51,042 nucleotides of DNA from Zarea fungicola (taxonomy: Eukaryota; Ascomycota; Sordariomycetes; Hypocreales; Cordycipitaceae), in contig FWCC01000438.1 of NCBI GenBank assembly GCA_900169235.1, positions 1 through 51,042 of the forward strand, read 5' to 3'. Within the stretch, counting starts at the first letter, position 1, and the number at the start of each line of letters is the position of its first letter. The notes under the pieces were generated by a model. It searched no databases. It was not told the DNA's origin and saw nothing but the letters and a program-made list of their open reading frames with translations. A program made the translations under genes and the position numbers. Shown here one piece after another: positions 1 to 11,172 of this stretch.

Positions 1-974
1 TTATGACATCCAAAGGGATAGTAGGTTAGTAGTTGTACCTGGGTGGTTGAAGTGGCCATGGCTCACGGGAAGCCGGTCCCTGGCCTATCAGTGTCGAGCT
101 CTAGAGCTGGCTAATCTCCAAAGTGACTCCACTCACACCAACAGCCCCTCTCTTGTCCGTCTCGTTAACTCTGAAGCCTGCCTCAGTGGCAGCCTTCAGT
201 ACCTGCTGCTGGTACAAGTTCGACTTCCAACGCCGCTACCACTCTCTCTCTAGCACCTTTACCTGCCTCTGATACTATGTACTAACTAATTGCTAACGTT
301 ACCGACTAGTGGCTGGCCCCCCCTCCAGCAGCCCCCCGAAAAAAAAAGCCCATTGCAACGCCGTCTCTGCCAGGCCCCATCTGCATGGTCCGGTCGGCCC
401 CAGCAGCCCAGCCCCAGCCCAGCCCAGTTCAACACACTGGGGTGTCTGTCCCCTTCTGTACCTGCCTCTTTGCCTGCAGTTCGCTGCTCTCTGCTCTCGT
501 TACCTCCATCCCGCTCACGGCCATTCATTTCACTTGCGCCACGAGCCTCTTCCATCCATCTTCCGATACGCCGCATCCCGTCCCCCCTCCATATCCATCT
601 CTCTACTCGAGTGTCGCCGTCTTCCATCGTCTCGCAGACGTTGCGCATCTCCGTGACGGGCGCTCTTCTCGAGCTCGCTGCTGCATACGCCGACCTTGAC
701 CGCATACGCTGCATTGGTCCAGTTCAGTCACTTAGCGCTTCCAATACCGATCCAGGCCTCACGTCGCCGCCCAAGACCGATCCTCCTGAGCTCTACAGAC
801 GCGAGCCTGCCGCCTACTATTTCTCGCCTCCTTCATCGCTATAGTCCCTCTGTTGTAGCATTCGCCTGTCCCCTTCTGTAGCGACAATCTCGCCGTATTT
901 GGAAGGGCTCGGCTCTGTCAACCCGCCTAGGGCTTGGACTCTTCGCGCCCGCCCAGCCCAATTGCAAGTCGACG
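1..974. other. Pyrimidine-rich upstream region and 5' UTR of the Psr1-like gene
   Basis: No convincing gene is seen here. The plus strand is strongly C/T-rich, especially around 300-640 and 780-880, as is common in promoters and 5' leaders of filamentous fungi. Open frames here (for example 290-844) have low-complexity Pro/Ser/Arg translations and overlap one another in several frames, which fits composition rather than coding. The stretch leads into a spliced 5' leader. Confidence 0.6.
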
Positions 975-1106
975 GTAAGTTCTCATCTTTCTGCGCAGCC
1001 ATGTGCACTCATTGCACCCGGCCGCTCCTCCTGTCGCGGGCTCTCCAACGTCTGTATTTCTCCGCCGCCTCACTAGTTACTAACTTTAATTGCGCTGCAT
1101 TGTCAG
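975..1106 (+). other. 5' UTR intron of the Psr1-like gene
   Basis: A GTAAGT donor at 975 and a CAG acceptor ending at 1106 enclose 132 nt. A TTACTAAC branch-point match lies about 25 nt before the acceptor. The first ATG after the acceptor, at 1121, opens the phosphatase reading frame, so the intron would lie entirely in the leader and would remove the ATGs at 1001 and elsewhere within it. Confidence 0.75.
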
Positions 1107-1120
1107 CTCGCTGAGATACT

Positions 1121-2667
1121 ATGCCCGATCCTGCGCTGCCATCACTTCCAGCCACCGATGCAAATCGTGATACGTCCCTAACCAAAGCCACCAACATGGG
1201 AGCCGACAACAGCGATACGATAACTGCCGATGAGGCTAGCAACGCCCGTCAGGGCCAGAGCCTGCTTAAAGTCCCATCAAGATCCTCCTCGCAACAAAAA
1301 GTCCAATCTGCACCCTCCGCGACAGTGCGTAGTAGCAGCAGTGGCCGCTCCAAAGACTCTAAGAACAGTTTTGCTGAAGTGCAGGGCAACGGCTCCGCTT
1401 CTGCTACACATCACGCGGGAGAAAATGAACTCGCTAGCACCCCTGGCAACACACAGCCAAGCTCACCTTCCGCCAGTGAGCAGAAGCAAAGGCGGAAGAA
1501 GGGAGGTTTGCTTTCTCTGCTTGGCTGTTGCGGGGCCCCGGATGATGAAGACAAGAACAATGTTCACAAGCTAAACAAGCTACCTCAACGGCCGACCACA
1601 GCCAAGTCTCGGTCACAAACTTCTCAAGACCAATACGCCCGACCATCATCGGAGAAAGCCAACAACCCAACCGCGACTACAGACCAGCAGGTGGCTGCTA
1701 GTGGCTCCGACGATGTTATTATGGAAGAGAGCAACCCGCATCAGAAGCCCACCCCTGCGGTTGCCGTTGAACCCCCTAGTGCACCACAATCCGCAGGCGG
1801 AAGTAACTCTTCCAATGGTGACGACTCCGATATGCCAGACGCACCACCCGTGGAGGAGTCCAAGGAGATCCCAGTTGTTGCAACTTCCGAGGAACAGGAA
1901 GAGACAGCCATACCACCTCCGCCTCCGCCTCCTGGACCTAGTGCGGCCGTAGTTGTCCCATTCCCTCCGCCTGCAGCTGTTGAGGAGCCGCGCAAGTGGC
2001 TGCTCCCACCAATTGCTCCCGAGCACAAGGGTCGAAAGTGTTTAGTGTTAGACCTGGATGAGACACTCGTGCACAGCTCATTCAAGGTATGCATACTCCT
2101 ATGTGCCGATCTTCTCCACCTGATGCTAATATTTTATCCCAGATTCTCCATCAGGCCGATTTCACGATACCCGTTGAAATCGAGGGCAACTACCACAACG
2201 TGTATGTTATTAAGCGACCTGGAGTCGATGAATTCATGAAGCGAGTGGGTGAGCTGTACGAAGTTGTTGTCTTCACAGCGTCAGTTTCCAAGGTACGTAC
2301 ACGACTTGTTGTGCTGCTATTAATTCATGACGGCAAAGAACTAACGTATGCTCAGTACGGCGATCCTCTATTGGATCAACTGGATATCCACAACGTCATT
2401 CACCACAGACTGTTCCGTGAAAGCTGTTATAACCACCAAGGCAACTATGTCAAGGATCTGTCCCAGGTTGGACGTGATCTCAAAGACACAATCATCATCG
2501 ACAACTCTCCCACCTCATACATATTCCACCCGCAACACGCCGTTCCTATCAGCAGCTGGTTCTCTGACGCTCACGACAACGAACTGTTAGACCTGATTCC
2601 TGTTTTGGAGGACCTGGCTGGCCCGAAAGTGTCGGACGTCAGCCTGGTTCTCGATGTCACTCTTTAA
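1121..2667 (+). CDS. PSR1: Psr1/Nem1-type FCP1-homology (CTD-like) phosphatase
   Basis: Three exons, 1121-2086, 2143-2292 and 2356-2667, give 475 residues. Both introns (56 and 63 nt) have GTATG/GTACG donors and CAG acceptors, and all exons are whole codons. The C-terminal half is an FCP1/NIF catalytic domain. The DLDET nucleophile motif (residues 311-315) is followed by LVHSSFK, then VFTAS and a DNSP loop. These make it a Mg-dependent aspartyl phosphatase of the HAD fold, closest to yeast Psr1/Psr2, which act at the plasma membrane in sodium and general stress responses. About 300 N-terminal residues are Ser/Pro/Gln-rich and disordered, with a basic [11 protein letters not shown] patch (Cys136/137) that could be palmitoylated. 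The start is the first ATG after the leader intron; Met26 is an alternative. The family is certain; the exact ortholog is inferred. Confidence 0.93.
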
Positions 2668-3743
2668 ACAAACGAAAAATATTCGCGAGAGAAAGAAGGA
2701 GAAGAAGCACACCTGTATCTTTTTTCTTACATTTTTTTCATTCTTCCTTTGTCATTCAAAATCACTTTCTTCGAAATCTTTTTATTACATCTCTGCAGAG
2801 CTTCCGATGGGAAAATTACAACAGTATTCCATTCATAGCGCAAGGCGTTCTTGGTCGAAGGGCTTTTCTTTTTCTCCTCCTTTCCGATGTTTTTCCTTGG
2901 TGTAGAAGTTTTCATCACTTGTCTAATTATACACGCTCTACTCGCTCAAGAGGAGAAGGAAAGGAAGAAGTAGAGGAAGGGTGAGGGGGGGTAGGGCAGA
3001 GGAGAAGAGAAAGCAAGTGATTATATTTGTTTCTGTTTGCATGTTTCTTTAATGTTTTCTGTTCGACGCTATGGGTTGAAATGCAGAAAGACCAGCGGAA
3101 GTGGAAAGGGACAAATATACCTCTACTATACATAGTTGCCTCAAATTGTAACATTCCTTGAAGATGCAGTCATTACTATTATGCTAGGACTGGAACTGAA
3201 CATATCTTCGATGGAAAGTTCAGGGTGAGACGAGGTAGACAGTGGTTTTTTTGGGAAGCACTGCAGGTGTCTTGAACTTGGCTTTCTGTGCCCTTTCTTG
3301 ATCGCTGTAACATGAGAATTCATTCATTTATATATTTATTTCCTTGCAATATTACGATTGGGAACGGAGTACAATCAATGCTCTAAAAGCATGCCTCGCC
3401 TAACTAGGAGCTCCCCCACGATTGTCGGAAATTCGTTTTCCCGTTGCCCCGTACTGAACCCTTCCTGGTGGTGCTATGTGGCCTCAACTGTGGGTGGTGC
3501 AGCGCCAGCTTGGGCGCAGCTGTCTCAGCAGTGGCTGCTGCCAGTAACGCTACTTCTCTACCCCGTTTTCTCGCTTGGGGTATACACTCGGTCGCATACT
3601 CATCCCATCCCATCACCCTTCCTTTCGTCCATCTTTGAATCCAAATCAGAAATCCTGCAGCGGTTCCTCGACTTGGTTTTTTTTTTTTTATTTCGCTCCC
3701 TGTCTACCGGTTATTCCTCCATCCCCCTTTCTATAAACACATA
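2668..3743. other. Intergenic region between the PSR1-like gene and SBH1
   Basis: This holds the 3' flank of the phosphatase gene and the upstream region of the Sec61 beta gene. It is AT-rich with T runs (2720-2760, 3681-3690) and a purine-rich block at 2945-3010. Only short ORFs without coding character are present. Confidence 0.5.
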
Positions 3744-4529
3744 ATGGTACGTCTTGAACGGCAATTGGCAGAAGTGTTCTCGCCCCTAGGGCATTCCGAG
3801 ACGGACACCCTGTTGCTCAGGCGGCGTCGCGTGTCTCGCAGTCGCAACGAGGGCGACGTCCTCCATCTCGATGAATGACTGAGAGAACACGGCAATGCAG
3901 CAACTCCGACGACAAATTTAATTTTGGATTAACCATACTGACGCATCTGCTCCTTATTAGTCTTCCCCTCGTGCTTCGTCCCCCGAAGGTGCTGCTGCCA
4001 GCGGCGCCAGCCTTAACCGCCCCTCGTCGCCCACTCCCCCTGGTGGTCCCCGAACTGCCATCCGCCGCCGTGCTGCCGCCGACCAAAAGGAGAAGATTGC
4101 CAATGCTCGTCCTAGCAGCACCCGCGCTGCCGGTGCTGGCGGTTCCAGCAGCACCATGCTGAGTACGTTCTCATCAACAATTCCTCTCGATCTCCTGTTG
4201 CGCATTCTATGTTTAGTTTGCCGGTGGACTGCCCGTTTGTCCAGCTGACAACTAGTTGGGCTCTACCCTCCACCGCACAATCTCTCTAGCAACTGGAAGA
4301 TGAATTACTTGTTGAAATTCAATGGCAGCTAACATTCTGGTAGGACTGTACACCGATGAGTCTCCCGGCCTCAAGGTCGACCCTGTTGTTGTTCTCGTTC
4401 TCTCTCTCGTCTTTATCTTCAGCGTTGTTGCTCTTCACAGTAGGTGTAACTGCGGATTATTACTGACAGACAAGACAAGCTGACAGCTTTGTAGTTATTG
4501 CCAAGATTACCCGAAAATTTTCGAGCTAA
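3744..4529 (+). CDS. SBH1: Protein transport protein Sec61 subunit beta (Sbh1)
   Basis: Four exons: 3744-3746, 3961-4162, 4344-4439 and 4495-4529, giving 111 residues. The first coding exon is the ATG alone. Exon 2 resumes with SSPRASSPEGAAASG, a cytosolic Pro/Ser-rich segment, followed by GGPRTAIRRRAAADQKEK. A single C-terminal membrane helix (about residues 79-101, VVVLVLSLVFIFSVVALH) is followed by IIAKITRKFSS. This is the fungal Sec61 beta layout: a tail-anchored small subunit of the ER translocon that assists co- and post-translational import. Phases join exactly (A+GA gives Arg; A+TT gives Ile). No single ORF covers the gene, so it is easily missed. The family is highly conserved and the match is near certain. 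Confidence 0.95.
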
Positions 4530-6117
4530 ATGGGGATTTTGAGATCCGAGATGGAAACCGAAGATGAGGTGCTGTGTGCAAGAACCTGGGGCGCGGAGAT
4601 GCCCAAGCGCATGCCAGAACAACATCGAGATCATGCGCAATTGACTCTGGACAGGACTGTCTGGATTTATTAAAATGATGACTTTTGGGAACTTGTCCGT
4701 TGGGCGAATTGGCACGGCTGCGTCTTTTTTGCTGCAAATGGAGGGCTGATATGGCAGTGATCTGCTTCTTCCGGCAGATGCATAGGCTCGTCATTTTGTA
4801 TTATAATAAGAAAAAATATAGATACAATGCTGTAATAGTGGGTGTTTGCCTTTGTATCCATATTGTGCCAAATGTTGGTAGCTGTGCTCAGTCAGGAAGC
4901 AGGGCCATTTTAGCTACTCGACCAGCTTAATGAGAGTGGCAGTGTTGCAGATATACAGGGCTAATTACTCTGGGTACATTCTTTTTTTCCATCTAGCAAG
5001 TTGATTCCTACTACAGCACACGATTTTGAAAAGCAAACATGTGCTAACTACTACTACCAGTACATGCTCAGTTGAGTGGCAAGTGGAACACCTGCCATGG
5101 TGGGCGTGCCGTTTTCCTGAAACGGCCAAGTGCGTCCTAAGGTAAGCGTCTTGCCAAGTAATGAGAATTATCAATAATCGGGTGAAGTCGATCATTGTCC
5201 GAGCTCTGCCGCGCGGTGAGGCTGAAGTTTAAATGGTGAAACATAGGTTTGCCAAGTGCATCACAAGCACCTACACAGAGCTGGTGATGTTCGCGAGATT
5301 TGTTCCTAAACGGGGATTCTCTGTTGAATCGTTCAAAAAATGTGGCACAAGGTCATTGGTAGCCTAATTGGTCCTCGACCAATGGTATTCTAGCCCAAGC
5401 CTGCAGCTCGTTGCTCACTCTTCATCTTGCCACCTGATGTCTGTGATCTAAGCTGAAGCGGCAATGTCGAAAATTTTGCTTCCGAAAACCGCTCTTGTTA
5501 TTCCCATGGTACACGTAATACATTATACGGCGCGTTACAGGGCTTTCGATGGTGGATATTCTATTCCGTGTATATAGACTGCTTTCATTGGCAACTGCTC
5601 AGTACCAGTTCCAGCTCGAGTGGGCCGGTTGTCGTTGCGTGAAGTTGCTGAGCCCCAGCGAGTTAGTGTGTTATAAGCCTCGTCGTCCTGGAAAGTCCAT
5701 TTCCAGTTCTTTCAAGGATTTTGCTCTTGGTTGCTGGAATCTTCTGATCCTAGAGTTGGAAATTGAATTTCTTGATTGCGTGTGTTCATCACACAGCTAG
5801 CGCTCCTCATCATACACCCGTCACAGGCATCGAGGGGAAACAGGGTAGCAGACGTCATCACCAGGCAGTGTCCATCACCGTTAATTTCAACCGCCAAACG
5901 CTGTGGTCTACCAGAGCCAGACCACACCCTTGTGCCCCTCGATTGCTGCCGCCCAGGTTTTCTAGCCCTCCACTCCCAAGAAATTCGAGAAACAAGACCA
6001 TAATTCCGGCGGCCTCTTGATCTGTGGCTGGCTATTCTGTATTTAATTATCGCGCAGACCAGAAGCACTACCTGCACCACTCCTTTCCGATCTGGCCAAC
6101 CTTGATGCCCCGCCATC
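4530..6117. other. Intergenic region between SBH1 and the glycosyltransferase gene
   Basis: This contains the SBH1 3' flank, AT-rich around 4790-4860, and about 1.2 kb of presumed promoter and leader of the glycosyltransferase gene. Short ORFs on both strands overlap one another and have no recognisable domain. I see no RNA gene or repeat. Confidence 0.45.
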
Positions 6118-6176
6118 ATGACTGTTCTGGACGACAAGCAGGAGATGGCGCGCCGTCAGGACCAGGCCCAGGCTAA
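6105..6176 (+). promoter_or_regulatory. Upstream ORF overlapping the glycosyltransferase start codon
   Basis: An ATG at 6105 opens a 23-codon frame ending in TAA at 6174-6176. It runs across the main ATG at 6118 in a different frame. Its start context is weak (T at -3), while the main ATG has A at -3, so leaky scanning would still reach the main start. If the transcript begins upstream, this uORF could lower translation. The transcription start is not known from sequence. Confidence 0.45.
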
Positions 6177-9100
6177 TGCCCAACGACAGCAAAGGATAGA
6201 CTTGGCGTCATCGACAAGCGGCACAACGGTGCCAACTGAAGTATCAGACGAGCCACTCGTCACAGACGGATTCATCATCCCCGATCTAGATGTTCCGAAT
6301 GAGGCGCCGCCTGCATATGGCGACGAGGTCAACAGGGTTACTTTCACACAACCAGGCTTTCAAGCTGGCGCTGCCGTCACAGGTATGGTATAACGTTATT
6401 TCCCTTGCATGGTTTTACGAAGCGAGCACCAAATGAGTGTACATGGAGATAGAAAAGCAATGCTAACAAACATCTCAGGCGACGGTCGTGTCAACATTAA
6501 TATCAGCACAAAGAACCGACGTCTTGTCGAGCTCCTCGCCCCCGTTGTTGACAGACAAGCGTCTGTCGTCGCCTCTCAGGAGCCTCTACCACCTGCCTAC
6601 ATCCCGCCCAGTCTCGGCGGCCTTCCCGGCCAGACGCCACCACCTCAGCTCAACATCGTCATCCAGATTGTTGGCTCACGCGGTGATGTTCAGCCCTTCG
6701 TCGCCCTCGGCAAGACCCTCCGCGACACCTATGGGCACCGCGTCCGCATCGCCACACACGCCACCTTTCAAAAGTTCATCGAGGAGAATGGACTCGAGTT
6801 TTTTAATATTGGTGGTGATCCAGCTGAGCTCATGGCTTTCATGGTAAAGAACCCCGGGTTAATGCCTGGGTTTGACGCGCTTAAGAGCGGCGAGGTCAGC
6901 AAAAGGAGAAAGGGTATCGAGGAGATCCTCATGGGATGCTGGCGGTCCTGTGTTGAGGCAGGGAATGGGTTAGGCCCCCCGCCACCACCACATCAACGAA
7001 GTGTACCGCCAGACTTTTCGCGGGACTTACCAGGTGATCCGGCCGATCTACCATTTGTGGCAGATGCCATTATTGCGAACCCACCAAGTTTTGCACATAT
7101 TCATATTGCAGAGAAACTGGGTATCCCGCTGCATATGATGTTCACGTAAGTTGTCCGCTCTCGCCGTCAGCATCGCAACATTCTCTAACCCGCATCACAT
7201 AGCATGCCGTGGACACCAACGCGCGCCTTCCAGCATCCACTGGCTAACATTCAATCCACCTCCCTTGATGATACACTTACCAACAACCTGACATATACCC
7301 TAGTGGAGATCATGACCTGGCAGGGTCTCGGCGATGTAATCAACCGCTTCCGCGAAAAGGCACTGGAGCTACCCACTCTCTCACCCCTCTGGGCACCTGG
7401 TCTTCTAACGCGGCTCAAAATATCATACACGTACTGCTGGTCTCCTGCGCTAATCGCCAAACCCAACGACTGGGGCAACAATATCGACATTTCTGGCTTC
7501 TACTTCCTCGACCTCGCGTCCTCATTTACACCTGAATCCGGCCTGGACGCCTTCCTCAATGCTGGCCCGCCTCCTGTCTATATTGGCTTCGGATCCATTG
7601 TCGTCGACGACCCCAACGCCATGACACGCATGATATTTGACGCCATCCACCTCGCTGGTGTACGGGCTCTCGTCTCCAAAGGCTGGGGTGGTCTTGGTGC
7701 CGACGACGTTGGTCTTCCTGAAGGCGTCTTCATGCTAGGTAATGTGCCACACGACTGGCTCTTTCAGCACGTCTCGGCCGTCGTCCACCACGGTGGCGCC
7801 GGCACGACGGCCGCAGGTATAAAGGCCGGCAAGCCTACCTTTGTCGTACCATTTTTCGGCGATCAGCCATTTTGGGGTGCCATGATTGCCAGAGCCGGAG
7901 CCGGCCCAGATCCAATCCCCTACAAGGACTTGACTGTGGAAAAGCTCGCTGCGGCTATCAAGAAGTGTATCGAGCCAGGCACGGTTGAACAAGCCAAGGT
8001 ACTCGGTCAGAAGATTAGAGAGGAAAAGGGTACGGATGAAGGGGGTTATAGCTTCCACAAGCATCTCGATGCAGACAAGCTCAGGTGTTCCGTGGCACCG
8101 AGCCGGGCAGCCTGCTGGCGTGTTCGAAGAACCAAGGTCCGCCTGAGTCCCCTTGCTGCTAGCGTTCTTGTGGAGAGAAAAATCCTTAAATGGACTGATT
8201 TGAAATTGCAAGTAGTTGACTGCCACCTGGAGAGTCGCTAATAAAGCTAACAATGGTGTAAAGGTACCGCCCGTGCGAATACAACACCGAAGACCAACCT
8301 ACAGATCCCGTTTCTGCTGGCGCGGCCGCCATTTTGCTATCCCTTGGAACTATTGGCATGGCTATAGCTGACATGCCTAGGGATATATGGAAGTCACATA
8401 AAAAACACAAAAAGGTGGCAGTTGGGGAAACTAGCGACACTGCTTCCACCTCTCGCCCGACGGAGACGTCCAGCCAGATCTCACACGACAATAGCAGTGA
8501 GCAACGCCAGTCTATTTCACAAGAAGCAAACGCGTCTCAATCATCCCTATCCATGGCCACACCGGACACACCACCGACGGGTGCGCAAACGCCGACTACG
8601 CAATCCGAACAGCTGCGCACCATGTCTCCTAGGCATAATAGCGTACGTGACTCACCCATCTCACCGAGTGCAGGTTTTACCATGGAAAGCGCCGTAGGCA
8701 CAGCCAAAGGTGTCAACAGGATCATCGATGCAGGTATTAAATCGCCTATGAATTTCTGTCTTGGCATGGCCAAAGGCTTTCGAAACATGCCACGCTTGTA
8801 TAACGATGATTTGGTCCGCCCGGTCGACAAGGTCACAGACCTCTCCTCTGGTATCAAAGTGGCTGGTAAAGAGCTCGGCTATGGTTTCTTTGATGGTGTT
8901 GCCGGCCTGGTGATGCAGCCTCTCCACGGCGCGGAAAAGGAGGGCCCCGTTGGCCTCGTCAAAGGCGTTGGCAAAGGTATTGGCGGCCTCATACTAAAAC
9001 CTGCCGCTGGCATCTTTGGTCTTCCCGCCTATGCCATGCAGGGATTTCATGCCGAGATTGGCAAGCACTTTAGCCGCAGCGTGTACAATTACATCATCTC

Positions 9101-10310
9101 CTCACGCATCAAACAAGGTGCAATCGACATACAGCACTCTTCAGAAGGCGAACGTGAGGACATTCTGCGCCGATGGAACAACCTGAAGTTTGATCTATCC
9201 AGCTTCTATCACCTCAAGCGCAAGATGGGAGGCACAGACGGACCATTCCCGCCACCGCCGCCCTTTGTTGCGGAGGATGACAGCGATACTGTATCCATTA
9301 TGGACAGAGGCTTCTCGAAGCCCCGCACTAGTTGGTTACAGACGCGGCATCTGACAACGGAGCAGCGCAAGCGCATGGTTGAGGAGAAACAGACATGGAA
9401 GCGCGGGTATGTAGAGGCACAGGTAAAAGAAAAGTCGTCGCCAGCAATAGAGGCAGCCGCTTCGGCAACCAACATGGCACAGGAGGATGATGAGGTGGAG
9501 CGTGCGATTCAGGCGTCGGTTAGAGAAACGTCACGAGGCGACGTCGAGGATGACGCCGAAGTTGAGGCGGCAATTCGAGAGAGTCTGCGGGTGATGCGTG
9601 AAAATGGTGCACTGCCAGCCACGGGATGGATTGAGGAGAAGAATCTCCGCAATGATGACCCGTCCATCTTTGACGATGACGAATTCAAAATTACCGATGA
9701 AGAGTACCAGGATTTGATCCAGTCGGCGATGAGACAAAGCATGGCAGAGCATTATGGATATCCTCTGGACGATGATCAGGCCGTTCCTGGAGTATCTTCG
9801 TCGTCCTTTATGCCGCCCAGGCAAACTGCGCTTGTGGAGGAGCCTTCTGAAATGGATGACTTGTACGAAGCAGCCAACTCATCACGGCATCAGCGACACT
9901 TGCCAGCCCAGGATACATCTGTGCCCGCCCAGACTGCAATGGGTATTTCGCCAGAGGAACTAGCAGAGTTGGAAGCAGCCGCAGCAGCGGAAGAAGAAGA
10001 ATTACAGCGTGCTATTAACGCCTCAAAGGAGGACATGCATCGTATGCAGTCCGAGCGCAATGAAGAGGACATCGTGTTGGAGTATATTAAAAAGCAGAGT
10101 CTAGCAGAGGAAGAGTTCAGAAAGAAATACGCCAAAGGAAAGGGGAACGGAAGGCATGATGAATATGATGATGATAATGACGAAGAGCTGAAGAGGGCCA
10201 TGGAGGAGAGCTTGAGAATGACCTCTGGTGGTAGTGGGGTTGGTGAAGGCAGTGGAAGCCGTAGTAACTTTGGAAATGGAGGCGGTTCCTCTACCGCAGC
10301 GCCGCCTTGA
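6118..10310 (+). CDS. GT1/GT28 UDP-sugar glycosyltransferase with Vps13/Atg2-C-like segment and UIM array
   Basis: Four exons, 6118-6382, 6479-7145, 7203-8207 and 8264-10310, give 1327 residues. Introns 1 and 2 are GT-AG and intron 3 is GC-AG. The N-terminal Glyco_transf_28 fold starts near residue 144 with IVGSRGDVQPF. The donor-binding half carries the box HHGGAGTTAAGIKAGKP near residue 504. This places it with sterol 3-beta-glucosyltransferases (Atg26/Ugt51 relatives), but I see no N-terminal PH/GRAM region. Residues about 850-910 (GVAGLVMQPLHGAEKEG and GIGGLILKPAAGIFGLP) resemble the C-terminal Atg2/Vps13 lipid-binding segment. The acidic tail has four or five ubiquitin-interacting motifs at about residues 1053, 1071, 1121, 1221 and 1281. 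Sugar transfer to a membrane lipid is inferred; substrate is unknown. The 5' overlapping uORF may restrain translation. Confidence 0.9.
8208..8263 (+). other. GC-AG intron in the glycosyltransferase gene
   Basis: The donor reads GCAAGT and the acceptor AAG, with a GCTAAC branch point 13-18 nt before the acceptor; length is 56 nt. Splicing TT+G restores a Leu codon and joins ...DLKL to YRPCEYN, the family's usual continuation. The nearest GT donor (8212) would put the downstream exon out of frame, and without splicing the frame stops at 8241. Confidence 0.8.
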
Positions 10311-11172
10311 AGCGAATTACAACGAAGGAAGAATGTACGAATTTCAGATATCAGTAACTGTTGCAAAGAGCATTTTCCGGACATAGTCAAGCACTTTCTT
10401 GGATTACCATGTCAAATGATTGGCAACGTATGCCCATGTTAGGATCTTTCAACGCCTCATTGTTGTAAACCACGGCCTTCTTCACAGGGGGTCACGGTGA
10501 ATGGGATGAAATGCGACGTTTGGGCTGGCATGTTTCACTTCTTGAGCACTCATGTGCCAGTTTTACTCTTTCTTTCAGTTTCTTTCAGACTGACCACATG
10601 TCAATACCCGGCAACGGCGTTTTAAGCAGCTGTAGCGCAGGTTAACCGCCCGCAGTTGGCTGGTGAGACTGATACGGAACACATTTTGTCAACTCCAGGA
10701 GAAAGAAATGAAAGAAAGGGTTGATTGAAATAAGGAACCATTCGAGGTGAGTATAATAATGTGAGATGTCTAAAGTTTACAAAAGAGAGATAAACTGAAC
10801 GAGAAAACAACATTTAAACGAACAAAGGAGCTATTGAAAGACTGCGTTTGGAAAAATGGCAACAAAGAGCCAACGACAAGGAGCGGCGCTGTTGGTCTTG
10901 ATAATGGCTCTTTACATCTTGGAACGACGATGATGATATTATGAAAGAAAAGAGGTAACTAATCTGTTGATGCTCGATTCCGGCGTTTTAATTTATGGCA
11001 GTTGGTGCTTGTCTGAATGGATTGAAAATGAAAACTACTTGAAATATAAATAGGGCAGCTTCTGGCGCAAGCAGCAAAATCTCATGTAAAAACATTAAAC
11101 CAAGCCCCAAACAACAATAACGCGGCCGGTTTATTTTCTTCAAATCGGAAATGCACCTAAAAGACAACGAAA
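10311..11172. other. Intergenic region downstream of the glycosyltransferase gene
   Basis: This contains the 3' flank of the glycosyltransferase gene and the promoter of the small Cys-rich gene. A TATA element lies near its end. No other gene or structured repeat is visible. Confidence 0.45.
11045..11052 (+). promoter_or_regulatory. TATA box of the small Cys-rich gene
   Basis: A perfect TATAAATA lies about 120 nt upstream of the ATG at 11173, at a plausible distance for a fungal core promoter. It supports that the small ORF is a real gene. Confidence 0.5.

Noticed and set aside
290..844. 184-codon plus-strand ORF upstream of the PSR1-like gene
   Set aside because: It is Pro/Ser-rich from pyrimidine bias, overlaps other open frames, and has no domain; it lies in the presumed promoter or leader.
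8212..8263. GT-AG alternative for the third glycosyltransferase intron
   Set aside because: Using the GTAGTT donor leaves exon 4 out of frame and loses the conserved KLYRP junction.
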